Shown: positions 28,264 through 37,988 of the stretch, piece after piece
Position numbering within the stretch: the stretch's first letter is position 1
How the letters are laid out: each line of letters opens with the position of its first letter
Assembly: GCF_964019855.1 (NCBI RefSeq)
Contig: NZ_OZ026466.1
Span: 62,001-126,000 of the forward strand
Origin: Buchnera aphidicola (Periphyllus acericola)
GTDB taxonomy: Bacteria; Pseudomonadota; Gammaproteobacteria; Enterobacterales; Enterobacteriaceae
Reading direction: 5' to 3'
DNA: 64,000 bases
Translations under genes and position numbers: made by a program
The notes under the pieces: model-generated
What the model was told of the DNA's origin: nothing
Seen by the model: only the letters and a program-made list of their open reading frames with translations
The model's database searches: none

Positions 28264-29196
28264 TTAATTTTCTATATAACATTTTTTTGAACAAAAAGAT
28301 TGATATATTTTTGAACATGATAAACATTGTATAAAAAGAAGATTACATCGATTATTCATGCAATTGACATAATAATCAGAATTTTTATTACATTGATAAC
28401 AATTTGATAAAACATCTTTTGAAATAGTTTCATACAATCTAAAATCAAATACAAAGTTTTTTCCTAAAAATTTTATTGGAATTTTTTTTTTTAAACAATC
28501 ATTAACATATCCAATTATTCCTCCATGTATTTGATATACTTTTTTATGTCCATAAAAATTCATTAAATAAGCAATTTTTTCACATCTAATACCTCCAGTA
28601 CAATAAATAACTATTTTATTTTTTTTATATTTTTTTATATATTTTATAACATTTTTTAATTGGTCTCTAAAAGTTAATGAATATATAGAAATTGCTTTTT
28701 TAAAATGTCCAATTTTATATTCATAATAATTTCTTACATCTATAAAAATTACTGATTTATCATTTAAAAAATAATTTACTTGTAAAGAATTTAAATATTT
28801 TTTTTTATAATTTTTATAAAAATTGTCTATATTTAGGTTATCTGACACAAGTTTTTTCTTAATTTTTATTTTTAATTTAAAAAAGGATTGTTTTAAATTA
28901 TCTAATCCAATATTTATATAAATTTTATTTAAATTTATATCGAATTTATATATATATTGTTTCATTTTTTTAAAAAATTTTTTTAAAATATTTGCTTGAA
29001 CATTTACACCTTCTTTAGAAATATAAATTCTTCCAAAAATGTTTAATTTTTTAAAATATTTTTGAAATTTGTTTTTCATTTTTATAACATCTTTTACGTA
29101 AAAATATTTATAAAATGAAAAATTTATTCGAGAATAATTATTAATATGATTATTTAAAAATTTCTTATTATTTATAAAATTTACTATTCCAGACAT
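28264..29196 (-). CDS. trhO: tRNA uridine-34 hydroxylase TrhO (rhodanese domain)
   Basis: Oxygen-dependent formation of 5-hydroxyuridine at tRNA position 34. 310 residues (E. coli YceA/TrhO 350). An N-terminal acylphosphatase-like domain opens with INFSFYKYFYVKD and GRIYISKEGVNVQ; the rhodanese domain contains VIFIDVRNYYEYKIGHF and the active-site loop YCTGGIRCEKIA. After GKNFVFDFR comes a cysteine cluster (CYQCN, CMNNRCN, CLSC, CSKKC), probably zinc binding, then the protein ends, lacking the basic C-terminal tail of E. coli. Confidence 0.9.
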   Translation of the reverse strand: MSGIVNFINNKKFLNNHINNYSRINFSFYKYFYVKDVIKMKNKFQKYFKKLNIFGRIYISKEGVNVQANILKKFFKKMKQYIYKFDINLNKIYINIGLDNLKQSFFKLKIKIKKKLVSDNLNIDNFYKNYKKKYLNSLQVNYFLNDKSVIFIDVRNYYEYKIGHFKKAISIYSLTFRDQLKNVIKYIKKYKKNKIVIYCTGGIRCEKIAYLMNFYGHKKVYQIHGGIIGYVNDCLKKKIPIKFLGKNFVFDFRLYETISKDVLSNCYQCNKNSDYYVNCMNNRCNLLFIQCLSCSKIYQSFCSKKCYIEN

Positions 29197-29287
29197 AAAT
29201 TAGTTCCATATTTTTTTTTTATTATTATTCATTTTTTTTTTCTTTTTTAAAAAAAATAATAATTTTGTACAATACATATAATATTTT

Positions 29288-32158
29288 TTATAAAGTTAAT
29301 AATAATTTTTTATAATTTTTTAAATTTTTTAATTGATTTTGAATTATTTTTATTTTTTTTAATTCTTTTTCAACCACTTTTTTTGGTGCATTTTTTAAAA
29401 AATTTATATTTGAAGTATTTTTCATTAATATATTAATTTTTAATGTACATTTTTTTATTTTTTTTAATATATTCTTCAATTCATAATCTTTTTTTACAAT
29501 ACCATTTATTGGAATAACAATTTCAAATTCATTAACATGTCTAATAATTGAAGATTTCAAAATAAAATCATTTTTTTTATAAAAAATTTTAATACTTTTT
29601 AAAAACATAATATTTTTTATAAAAGATTTATTTTTTTTTATAAAAAAATATTTTTTTTTGTTAAATTTTTTTAAAAAAATAGAAATTTTTTTATTATATT
29701 TAATTTTTAAAAAATTTCTAATAGAACGTAATTCAATAAAAATACATTTAAAAATTATCATATTTTTTTGTGATTCTAAATCTAAATATTTTTTATTATA
29801 TTTTGGAAATTTTTCAGTCATAATACTTTTTTTAAAATTTTTATTTTTTAAAAAATTTAATTTTTTCCAAATATATTCAGTAATAAAAGGAATAATTGGA
29901 TGCAATAATTTTAATAAAGAATTTAAAATATAAATTAAAACTCTCTTAGAATTATTTTGATATTTAAAAAAAATATTATTAAAAATTATTTTTGAAATTT
30001 CTAAATACCAATCACAAAAATTACCCCAAACAAAATCATAAATTAAATTTGACATAATATCAAATCTATAAGTTTTAATAGAACGAGTATATTTTTTAAT
30101 TAATATTTGTAATTCTAAAATAATCCATTTATCTATAAATGATAATTTTTTTTTATTTATTTTTTTTGTACTTTTTAATTTTTTTATATGAAATAAAACA
30201 AATTTACTAGCATTCCATAATTTATTACAAAAATTTCTATATCCTTTTAATCTGTTCATATCCCAAAAAATATTTCTAGAATTATTTGAAAGTGCAGCAC
30301 ATGTAAATCGTAATGAATCAGCTCCAAAAGGTTTTATTCCATTAGGAAATTTTTTTTTAATATTATTTGAAATAATATTATATTTTTTACAATTTTTATC
30401 TAATTTCTTTGTATTATTTTTTAAAAATTTTTTAAAATTAACTCCATCAATTAAATCAATTGGATTAATAACATTTCCTTTTGATTTTGACATTTTTTTT
30501 CCTAATTCGTCTCGAATTAAACCAGTAAGATAAATTTTTTTAAAAGGAATTCGAAAATTAATGTTTTTATCTTTAAAAATATTAATAGTTAACATAATCA
30601 TACGAGAAATCCAAAAAAATATTATATCAAAACCACTAATTATAACATTTGTTGGATGAAAAATTTTTAATTCATTTGATTTTTTAGGCCATCCTAAAGA
30701 TAAAAATGTCCATAAACTAGACGAAAACCAAGTATCTAAAACATTTGTATCTTTTTTTAAAAGAAATGTTTTTTTTAAATTATATCTTTTTTGTATTTGT
30801 TTAATATTTTTACCAACATAAATTTTATTTTCTTTATCATACCATACAGGTATTCTATGTCCCCACCATAATTGTCTAGAAATACACCAATCTTCTATAT
30901 TTTTCATCCAAGAAAAATACATATTTTTATATTTTTTTGGAAAAAATATAATTTTTTTATTTTTTACTGCTAAAATTGCTTCTTTTGATAAATATGAAGT
31001 TTTTAAAAACCATTGATTGGTTAACATAGGTTCAATAATAGTCTTGCTTCTTTCACCAAAAGGAATTATAGAATTTGAAACTTTTTTTTTTTTTAATAAA
31101 TTATGATTTTTTAAAAATTTTAAAATTTTTTTTCTTGCTTTAAAACGATTTAAATTATGAAAATTCTTTGGTACATTTTTATTATAGAAATTATCTTTTT
31201 CACCTTTATAATTATAAATAGATAATTTTTTTTTAATATTTCCATTTTTAGAAAATATTTTGATCATATGTAAATAATTTCTTTGTCCTATTTCAAAATC
31301 AACAAAATCATGAGCTGGAGTAATTTTTACACATCCTGTTCCTTTTTTTATATCAATATCCTTATCAAAAATAATTGGTATAATTCTATTTATAATAGGA
31401 ACTATCACATTCCAACCTACACATTTAATATATCTCTTATCATCAGGATTTATAGCAATAGCGACATCTCCAAATATTGTTTCTGGTCTAGTAGTTGCAA
31501 TTAAAATATATTTTTTTTTATTTAAAAATTTATTCTTATCTAAAAAAAAATATTTAATATACCACATAAAACTTTTTTTTTCTTTATTTTTAACTTCTAA
31601 ATCTGAAATTACAGTTTGTAAGTTCACATCCCAATTAACTATCTTTTTTTTTTTATAAATTAATCCTTGATTATATAAAATTATAAATGCTTTTCGAACT
31701 CCGTCAGAAATATCTGGATCTAAAGTGAATTTTTCACGTTTCCAATCTATTGAATTTCCTAAACGCTTCATTTGATAAAATATTTTATTTTTACACTTTG
31801 AAACCCATTTTAATGTTTTTTTTATAAAATATTTTTTTGAATAATCTTTTCTATATTTTCCTGTTTTTTTTAAAATTTTTTTTTCTATTAAAAGTTGTGT
31901 AGAAATTCCAGCATGATCAGTTCCTACCTGGAATAAAGTATTTTTTCCATTCATGCGATTAAATCGTATTAAAATATCAATTATAGTTTGTTGAAAAGCA
32001 TGACCAAGATGCAAAATTCCAGTAACATTAGGAGGAGGCATAATAATGCAAAAAGATTTTTTTGAACTTTTTTTAATAAAAGTTTCAAAATATTTATTTT
32101 TTTCCCAAAAACGATATATTTTTTCTTCAATTAACTTAGGATCATATTTTTTTTTCAT
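29288..32158 (-). CDS. valS: Valyl-tRNA synthetase
   Basis: Charges tRNA-Val. 956 residues (E. coli 951). Class I signatures: PPPNVTGILHLGHAF near residues 41-55 and KMSKSKGN near 553. The editing domain has TTRPETIFGD, and GTDHAGISTQ and WCISRQLWWGHRIPVWY are conserved. The C-terminal coiled coil (about 885-956), rich in Lys/Ile, is retained. In E. coli pepA-holC-valS form a cluster; here holC is lost and 83 bp separate pepA and valS. Confidence 0.97.
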   Translation of the reverse strand: MKKKYDPKLIEEKIYRFWEKNKYFETFIKKSSKKSFCIIMPPPNVTGILHLGHAFQQTIIDILIRFNRMNGKNTLFQVGTDHAGISTQLLIEKKILKKTGKYRKDYSKKYFIKKTLKWVSKCKNKIFYQMKRLGNSIDWKREKFTLDPDISDGVRKAFIILYNQGLIYKKKKIVNWDVNLQTVISDLEVKNKEKKSFMWYIKYFFLDKNKFLNKKKYILIATTRPETIFGDVAIAINPDDKRYIKCVGWNVIVPIINRIIPIIFDKDIDIKKGTGCVKITPAHDFVDFEIGQRNYLHMIKIFSKNGNIKKKLSIYNYKGEKDNFYNKNVPKNFHNLNRFKARKKILKFLKNHNLLKKKKVSNSIIPFGERSKTIIEPMLTNQWFLKTSYLSKEAILAVKNKKIIFFPKKYKNMYFSWMKNIEDWCISRQLWWGHRIPVWYDKENKIYVGKNIKQIQKRYNLKKTFLLKKDTNVLDTWFSSSLWTFLSLGWPKKSNELKIFHPTNVIISGFDIIFFWISRMIMLTINIFKDKNINFRIPFKKIYLTGLIRDELGKKMSKSKGNVINPIDLIDGVNFKKFLKNNTKKLDKNCKKYNIISNNIKKKFPNGIKPFGADSLRFTCAALSNNSRNIFWDMNRLKGYRNFCNKLWNASKFVLFHIKKLKSTKKINKKKLSFIDKWIILELQILIKKYTRSIKTYRFDIMSNLIYDFVWGNFCDWYLEISKIIFNNIFFKYQNNSKRVLIYILNSLLKLLHPIIPFITEYIWKKLNFLKNKNFKKSIMTEKFPKYNKKYLDLESQKNMIIFKCIFIELRSIRNFLKIKYNKKISIFLKKFNKKKYFFIKKNKSFIKNIMFLKSIKIFYKKNDFILKSSIIRHVNEFEIVIPINGIVKKDYELKNILKKIKKCTLKINILMKNTSNINFLKNAPKKVVEKELKKIKIIQNQLKNLKNYKKLLLTL

Positions 32159-32241
32159 TGTTATTTTTTTATATTTATTTTATAGAATATTTTACATAAG
32201 TTTAATTTTAAATTTTAATTTTAAATTAAAAAAATTTTCAT

Positions 32242-33744
32242 TTAATGATTTTTTAAATAATTTAAAAAATATTGACATAATAATTTAACTGATACACCAG
32301 TTGCTCCTTTATTTTTTCCTGTTTTCCATGCAGTTCCAGCAATATCTAAATGTGCCCATTTATATTTCTTAACAAAAAAAGATAAAAAATAAGAAGCAAT
32401 ACTAGCTCCAGAATATTTTCCTCCTACATTAGAAAAATCAGCAATATTTGACTGTAAATATTTTTTATATATTTTAAAATTTGGTAAGTTCCAAACCTTT
32501 TCATTAATTTTTTTCGAAGCATAATTTAATTCTTTTAAAAGAGATTTATTATTAGAAAAAATACCACTTGCAGCGTTTCCTAAAATTGATACACACGATC
32601 CAGTTAAAGTAGCTACATCAATTATTACATATGGATTAAATCGTTGAGAATAAGTTAACATATCACATAAAATAAGTCTTCCTTCTGCATCAGTATTTAA
32701 TACCTCAACTGTATTTCCTGACATTGTTTTAATAACATCTCCAGGTCTATATGCTTTTCCTCCAGGCATATTTTCACAAGAACCAATAATTCCTATTACA
32801 TTAATTGGAAGTTTTAATCTTGCAATTGAATCTATAACTCCAATGATAGAAGCAGCTCCACACATATCATATTTCATTTCATCCATATAAGATGAATGTT
32901 TTATAGATATACCTCCAGAATCAAAAGTAACGCCTTTACCAATTAAAATAAATGGTTTTTTATTAATTGTATTAAAATTTCCATTATAATTTATAATAGA
33001 CATATATGCTTTATTTATAGATCCTTGAGATACTGAAAGAAAAGCATTCATACCTAATTTTTTTAAATCGTGTTCATTAAAAATTTTTGTAGTAATACTT
33101 TTATAAATTTTTTTTAGTTTTAAAGCAGCTAAACTTAAATATTTTGGATTACAAATATTTGGAGGTGTATTACTAATATCTTTTGTAAGTTTTATTCCTT
33201 TCGCAATAGATAAACCATGATAAATAGATTTCTTTAATTTTTTTAAATATTTTGGTTTTTTTATTTGAATAATAATTTTTTTTATGTTTAATATATTTTT
33301 ATTTTTATTACTTTTAAATTTATTAAAAGAATAATTTACATTTTCCATTATATCAATAAAATTTCTTCCGTTCCAATATATATTATTTAAATTACTATTA
33401 AAATCAGAAAAATTTATATAAATATTTTTAAAATTACAATTTTTTAGATAAAAAAATATTTTTTTTATAATTTTTATAAATAAATCTTGAGAAAAATTTA
33501 TTTTTTTTCCGCAATTAATAAATAAAAAACGTTCATACGAAGTTTTAAAATTGTTATAAATTAATATTATTTTTCCAAAATTATTATTTAAATTATTTTT
33601 TTTTAAAATTTTTTCTATATTATAAATATATTTTTTTTTAATTATCGCAGATAAATGATTTAAATTATGATCTGTATAAATTCCGAATATTTTACAATTA
33701 TTTTTATATATTTTTTGTGGAAAAATACATGGTAAAACCTTCAT
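32242..33744 (-). CDS. pepA: Leucyl aminopeptidase PepA
   Basis: Zinc/manganese aminopeptidase M17, hexameric. 500 residues (E. coli 503). The catalytic half is conserved: GKGVTFDSGGISIK near 270, MKYDMCGAA, and NTDAEGRLILCDML near 350 with both metal ligands; the N-terminal macro-like half is strongly diverged. E. coli PepA also binds DNA in Xer recombination and carAB regulation; the diverged N-terminal half makes those roles doubtful here. Confidence 0.95.
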   Translation of the reverse strand: MKVLPCIFPQKIYKNNCKIFGIYTDHNLNHLSAIIKKKYIYNIEKILKKNNLNNNFGKIILIYNNFKTSYERFLFINCGKKINFSQDLFIKIIKKIFFYLKNCNFKNIYINFSDFNSNLNNIYWNGRNFIDIMENVNYSFNKFKSNKNKNILNIKKIIIQIKKPKYLKKLKKSIYHGLSIAKGIKLTKDISNTPPNICNPKYLSLAALKLKKIYKSITTKIFNEHDLKKLGMNAFLSVSQGSINKAYMSIINYNGNFNTINKKPFILIGKGVTFDSGGISIKHSSYMDEMKYDMCGAASIIGVIDSIARLKLPINVIGIIGSCENMPGGKAYRPGDVIKTMSGNTVEVLNTDAEGRLILCDMLTYSQRFNPYVIIDVATLTGSCVSILGNAASGIFSNNKSLLKELNYASKKINEKVWNLPNFKIYKKYLQSNIADFSNVGGKYSGASIASYFLSFFVKKYKWAHLDIAGTAWKTGKNKGATGVSVKLLCQYFLNYLKNH

Positions 33745-34069
33745 ATTTAAAATTTTCCTATTTAAGTTATAAATAATAAATAATTTTTAAAACGAATAAT
33801 ATAAATAAATATAATTGTTTATAAATAATTTAATTTTTATATAAAATATTAAATTATTTTATTTAAAATAAAATTTTTTTTTGTATTAAAATGTTACAAT
33901 CTTATTAAAAGATTATTATTTTTTTTTATTTTTTTTAAAAAAATATAAAAAATATATTTAATAAAAAATTTTTAAATAAAAAAAATTTTTATTTTTTTTT
34001 ATTCAATAAAATATTTATAATATAAAAAAATAAATATTATTCAAAATTTTAATTTTACAGGAAGTATAT
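33745..34069. other. Divergent pepA/argF intergenic region, no gene seen
   Basis: 325 bp, A/T-rich. A small inverted repeat AATCTT-ATTAA-AAGATT is at about 33898-33914. I do not recognise paired arginine-repressor boxes upstream of argF. AGGAAG precedes the argF ATG. Confidence 0.45.
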
Positions 34070-35074
34070 ATGAATCCTTTCTATTTAAGAAATTTTTTAA
34101 AATTATCTGATTTTAATTCAGAAAATATCTTATTTTTATTAAATTTTTCAGAAAAAATAAAATTTAAAAAAATAATTCAAAAAGAAAAAAAGTTTTTAAA
34201 AAATAAAAATTTAGCTTTGATCTTTGAAAAAAAATCTACTAGAACACGATGTTCGTTCGAAATTGCTGCTTTTGATCAAGGAGCTAAAACTACTTATTTA
34301 GGTCCGAAAGATACCCATTTAGGATATAAAGAATCTATTGAAGATACAGCAGAAACATTAGGAAAAATGTATGATGGAATATTATATAGAGGATATAAAC
34401 AAAAAATAATAAAAAAATTAGCAAAATACTCAAAAATTCCAATATGGAATGGATTAACAAATGAACACCATCCAACTCAAATTTTATCTGATTTGTTAAC
34501 TATTAAAGAAATTTTTCCTCAAAAAAATATTAATCAAATAAAAATCACATATATTGGAGATTCTACAAATAATATTTCTAATTCACTTTTAGAAGCTTCA
34601 AATTTATTAAATTTTAAATTATCTTTAATTTCACCTAAAAAATATTTTCCAAAGAAAAAATTTTTTAACAAATACTCTAACATTAAAAAAAATATAAAAT
34701 TAACAGAAGATATAGAAATTGGAATTAAAAATGCAGATATAGTTTACACAGATGTTTGGATTTCTATGGGTGAAAAAATAGAAAATCAAGAAGAAAAAAT
34801 TATTTCTTTAAAAAAATATCAAGTAAATAAAAAAATTTTAAAACTTTCAAAAAATCCGTTTGTTAAAGTTTTTCATTGTTTACCTGCATTACATAATAAA
34901 AAAACAATATTTGGAAAAGAAATAATAAAAAAATTTAATTTAAAAAATGGAGTTGAAATTACTGACGATATTTTTAATTTAAATAAAAAAATTATATTTC
35001 AACAATCTTCAAATCGTGTACATATAATGAAATCTTTAATTATAAACTGTTTAATAAAAAATAATAATTTATAA
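34070..35074 (+). CDS. argF: Ornithine carbamoyltransferase
   Basis: Makes citrulline from ornithine and carbamoyl phosphate in arginine synthesis, one of the amino acids an aphid symbiont supplies. 334 residues, the E. coli ArgF/ArgI length. Carbamoyl-phosphate motif KKSTRTRCSFE near 53, HPTQILSDLLT near 133, DVWISMGE, and the ornithine-binding HCLPALH near 272. Only one paralogue is visible. It is not in an arg operon here. Confidence 0.96.
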   Translation: MNPFYLRNFLKLSDFNSENILFLLNFSEKIKFKKIIQKEKKFLKNKNLALIFEKKSTRTRCSFEIAAFDQGAKTTYLGPKDTHLGYKESIEDTAETLGKMYDGILYRGYKQKIIKKLAKYSKIPIWNGLTNEHHPTQILSDLLTIKEIFPQKNINQIKITYIGDSTNNISNSLLEASNLLNFKLSLISPKKYFPKKKFFNKYSNIKKNIKLTEDIEIGIKNADIVYTDVWISMGEKIENQEEKIISLKKYQVNKKILKLSKNPFVKVFHCLPALHNKKTIFGKEIIKKFNLKNGVEITDDIFNLNKKIIFQQSSNRVHIMKSLIINCLIKNNNL

Positions 35075-35269
35075 AATTTAAAATTTTTTTTATTTAAAAA
35101 AAATATTTTTATTTAAATTTTTATAAAAATTGTTATTAAAAATTATTTTATAAAAATAAAAAATTTTTATAAAAAAATTTTAAATTATATTTATAAAAAA
35201 ATATAAAAAATACTACAAAATTAATTTATTTTTATTAAAAAAAAATAAAAACAACTAAAAAATATATTT

Positions 35270-35650
35270 ATGAAAATATTTACTAAAAAAGCACCAAAAC
35301 CTATTGGTCCCTATTCGCAAGCAATCAAAATAAAAAATTTATTAATGGTTTCTGGTCAAATTCCAATTGATCCTATTTCAAAAACAATACCAAAAAAAAT
35401 ATATTGTCAAACATTATTAAGTTTAAAAAATATAGAAGAAATAATAAAAAAATCAAAATTTACTATTAAAAATATTATAAAAACAACAATTTTTACAACT
35501 AATATAGATAAATTTGAAAAAATTAATTTAGCATATGAAAATTTTTTTAAAAAAAAAATAGATTTTTTTCCAGCAAGATCGTGTGTACAAGTATCAAAAC
35601 TTCCAAGAAACGTTAAAATTGAAATAGAAGCAATAATATATAAAAAATAA
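35270..35650 (+). CDS. ridA: RidA/YjgF-family enamine/imine deaminase
   Basis: Hydrolyses reactive 2-aminoacrylate and related intermediates from PLP enzymes, supporting branched-chain amino acid synthesis. 126 residues (E. coli RidA 128). Conserved GPYSQAIK, MVSGQIPIDP, and RSCVQVSKLP with the key arginine near residue 105. The last four residues (IIYKK) follow the usual end. A GC-containing hairpin follows. Confidence 0.95.
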   Translation: MKIFTKKAPKPIGPYSQAIKIKNLLMVSGQIPIDPISKTIPKKIYCQTLLSLKNIEEIIKKSKFTIKNIIKTTIFTTNIDKFEKINLAYENFFKKKIDFFPARSCVQVSKLPRNVKIEIEAIIYKK

Positions 35651-35653
35651 TAT

Positions 35654-35696
35654 TAAAGAGTGCACTAAATTTATAACGTTAAAAGTGCGCTCTTTA
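35654..35696 (+). terminator. Bidirectional hairpin terminator between ridA and deaD
   Basis: TAAAGAGTGCACT (35654-35666) pairs with AGTGCGCTCTTTA (35684-35696) with one G-T wobble, followed by TTT. It is one of the few GC-containing stems here and lies between convergent genes. Confidence 0.75.
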
Positions 35697-35727
35697 ATTT
35701 TAAAAAATATTTATTTATGAAATCAAA

Positions 35728-37536
35728 TTATTTTTTTTTAAATTTTAAATTACTTGATGATAAACGAGTTTTTTTTAAATTTGAATTTTTTAAATTAAAA
35801 TTTCTAGATTTTGATACTCTAAAAGTTTTTTTTTTAAACAAATTAATTTTTTTATTTTTATTAACAAACTTTGAACGATTTAAAAATCTTGTATTTATAA
35901 ATAATTTTAAATTAATAAATTTATTAAAAATTTTTGTTTTTTTAAAAATTTCTAATATTTTTTTTTTATTAAATTTTTTATGTAATTCAATTGTAGAATA
36001 AGAAGGAAAAATTCTAATATTTCCAATATCTTTATTATTTAAATTTCCTTCATTTGCAATAGCACCAACAATATGTCGAATTTCTATTTTATCTATTCTC
36101 CCTAATTCTAATCTATAAACATCCATCTGATTATTTTTTCTATAATTTCTATTTGAATATTCATTTTTTTTTACAAAATTTTTGTTTTTCAAATTGTTAA
36201 TAAAACTTTTAACTATTTTATCTTTTTTTATTATTAAAACTCTTTTTCCCTGAGCCATTTTCAGCAAAGCTGCAGCTAAACTTTCAATACTAACAGGATT
36301 TTTTAAATTTATTTTTGGTAATAATAATTTATATTTTTTTAAATCATTACTTTTTAATTCTTTTTTAATTTTTTTTGAAAAATTTTTTAAACGACTAGTA
36401 CTTAATAATTCTGAACTAGGAAGTAAAACTTGTTTAATTTGTTGTCTCATAATTCTTTCAATATTTTTTAATAACCTAATTTCTCTGTACTCTACAAACA
36501 TTAATGCTTTTCCTTCCCTTCCAGCACGACCAGTTCTTCCAATTCTATGAACATATGATTCAACATCCATTGGAACATCATAATTTATAACTAAACTAAT
36601 GCGGTCAACATCTAATCCTCTCGCAGCAACATCTGTTGCAATTAATATATCTAATTTTCCTTTTTTTAATCGATCTAATGTTTTTTCACGTAATGATTGA
36701 TTCATATCTCCATTTAAAGCAGAACAATTATAACCATTTTTTTCTAATACTTCAGAAATTTCTACAGTAGAATTTTTTGTTCGAACAAAAATTATTGTTG
36801 CTGAAAAGTTTTCTGTTTCTAAAAACCTAATTAATCCATCAGTTTTTTGTTTATTTACTAACCAATACTTTTGAATAATATTAGGACGGTTTGTTACACT
36901 TGAATGTATTCGAATTTCTTTTGGATTTTTCATAAATCTTCTGGAAATTCTTCTAATAGCATCTGGCATAGTAGCAGAAAATAAAGCTGTTTGACGTGAT
37001 TTTGGAATTTGAGATAAAATATTTTCAACATCTTCAATAAATCCCATACGCAACATTTCATCAGCTTCATCTAAAACTAAAGTATTTAATTTAAATAAAT
37101 TTAATGTTTTTCTTTTTAAATGATCTAATAATCTTCCAGGAGTACCAACTACAATTTGAGGACCTCTTTTTAAAGCATTTAATTGTAATTCATATCTTTG
37201 TCCACCATATAAAGGTAAAACATGAATTTGAGGAAGATACTTTGAAAATAAAGAAAACGCCTCAGAAACTTGAATAGCTAATTCTCTAGTAGGAGTTAGA
37301 ACTAAAATTTGAGGAAATCTTAAAGAAATTTTAATATTATGTAATAAAGGTAAAGAAAATGCAGCAGTTTTTCCACTTCCAGTTTGAGCCATACCCAAAA
37401 CATCATTTTTATTTAATAAATATGGTATACATTTTTTTTGAATAGGAGAAGGTTCTTTATAACCTATTTCGTCTAAAACTTTTAAAAGAGAATTATTTAA
37501 TCCAAAAATAGAAAAATTATTTTTTATCAAAATCAT
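35728..37536 (-). CDS. deaD: DEAD-box RNA helicase DeaD (CsdA)
   Basis: Cold-shock RNA helicase acting in ribosome assembly and mRNA decay. 602 residues (E. coli 629). Helicase motifs: [11 protein letters not shown] (I), PTRELA (Ia), DEADEML (II), SATMP (III), RGLDV and [10 protein letters not shown] (VI). The helicase core is extremely conserved. The RNA-binding domain follows ([25 protein letters not shown]), and the Arg/Gly tail of E. coli is replaced by a Lys/Asn/Phe tail. Start taken at ATG 37534-37536 ([13 protein letters not shown], colinear with E. coli), 10 nt after GAGGTG; an upstream ATG at 37554 would lie only after the GAGG. nlpI, between pnp and deaD in E. coli, is missing. Confidence 0.96.
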   Translation of the reverse strand: MILIKNNFSIFGLNNSLLKVLDEIGYKEPSPIQKKCIPYLLNKNDVLGMAQTGSGKTAAFSLPLLHNIKISLRFPQILVLTPTRELAIQVSEAFSLFSKYLPQIHVLPLYGGQRYELQLNALKRGPQIVVGTPGRLLDHLKRKTLNLFKLNTLVLDEADEMLRMGFIEDVENILSQIPKSRQTALFSATMPDAIRRISRRFMKNPKEIRIHSSVTNRPNIIQKYWLVNKQKTDGLIRFLETENFSATIIFVRTKNSTVEISEVLEKNGYNCSALNGDMNQSLREKTLDRLKKGKLDILIATDVAARGLDVDRISLVINYDVPMDVESYVHRIGRTGRAGREGKALMFVEYREIRLLKNIERIMRQQIKQVLLPSSELLSTSRLKNFSKKIKKELKSNDLKKYKLLLPKINLKNPVSIESLAAALLKMAQGKRVLIIKKDKIVKSFINNLKNKNFVKKNEYSNRNYRKNNQMDVYRLELGRIDKIEIRHIVGAIANEGNLNNKDIGNIRIFPSYSTIELHKKFNKKKILEIFKKTKIFNKFINLKLFINTRFLNRSKFVNKNKKINLFKKKTFRVSKSRNFNLKNSNLKKTRLSSSNLKFKKK

Positions 37537-37922
37537 GTAAAACATGCACCTCATTTAATTGAAAAAGAGGCCAGTCTACATAATTAATGACAAATATTTT
37601 TATTATATTCATTGAAAATTTTCAACTGGCTTAAAAGATATTATGTAAAAATTTATATTTAATTTATTTTTTAAAATATATTAAAATATATGTTTTAAAA
37701 AAAATAAAAAAAATAAAAATAAAAAAAATTTATTTTTTTTAAATTTTTTTAAAAATTTATTTTTATTTTATAAAAAGTATTTTAAAAAAAATTTTAAATT
37801 TAATATAAAATATTATTTTTAAATATTTAAAATTTTATAAAATATTTTTTTATTTAATAATAAATTATAAATTTATTTAAGATTAACATAAAATTTGCAT
37901 AATATAAAATTCAAACGCACAT
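37537..37922. other. pnp-deaD intergenic region with inverted repeat
   Basis: No gene seen. GAGGTG (ribosome binding site of deaD) is at 37555-37560 on the minus strand. A 6-bp GC-containing inverted repeat GCCAGT (37570-37575) / ACTGGC (37625-37630) frames 49 bp that would lie in the deaD leader or promoter. The rest is A/T-rich with no trace of nlpI that I can read. Confidence 0.45.
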
Positions 37923-37952
37923 AAAAAATAGAATTTTTAAATTCTATTTTTT
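37923..37952 (-). terminator. Hairpin terminator after pnp
   Basis: Perfect 13-bp stem AAAAAATAGAATT (37923-37935) and its complement (37940-37952), 4-nt loop, 36 bp past the pnp stop; on the minus strand the stem ends in six T. Confidence 0.65.
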
Positions 37953-37988
37953 AATAAATTTTAAAAATCTTAATAATTATAAAAAATT

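Noticed and set aside
31283-31504. Open frame on the plus strand inside valS
   Set aside because: Antisense to the well-conserved editing domain of valS; no ribosome site or similarity.
35717-36001. Phe/Leu-rich open frame opposite deaD
   Set aside because: Complement of the lysine-rich DeaD tail, which naturally reads as a hydrophobic frame; not a membrane protein gene.
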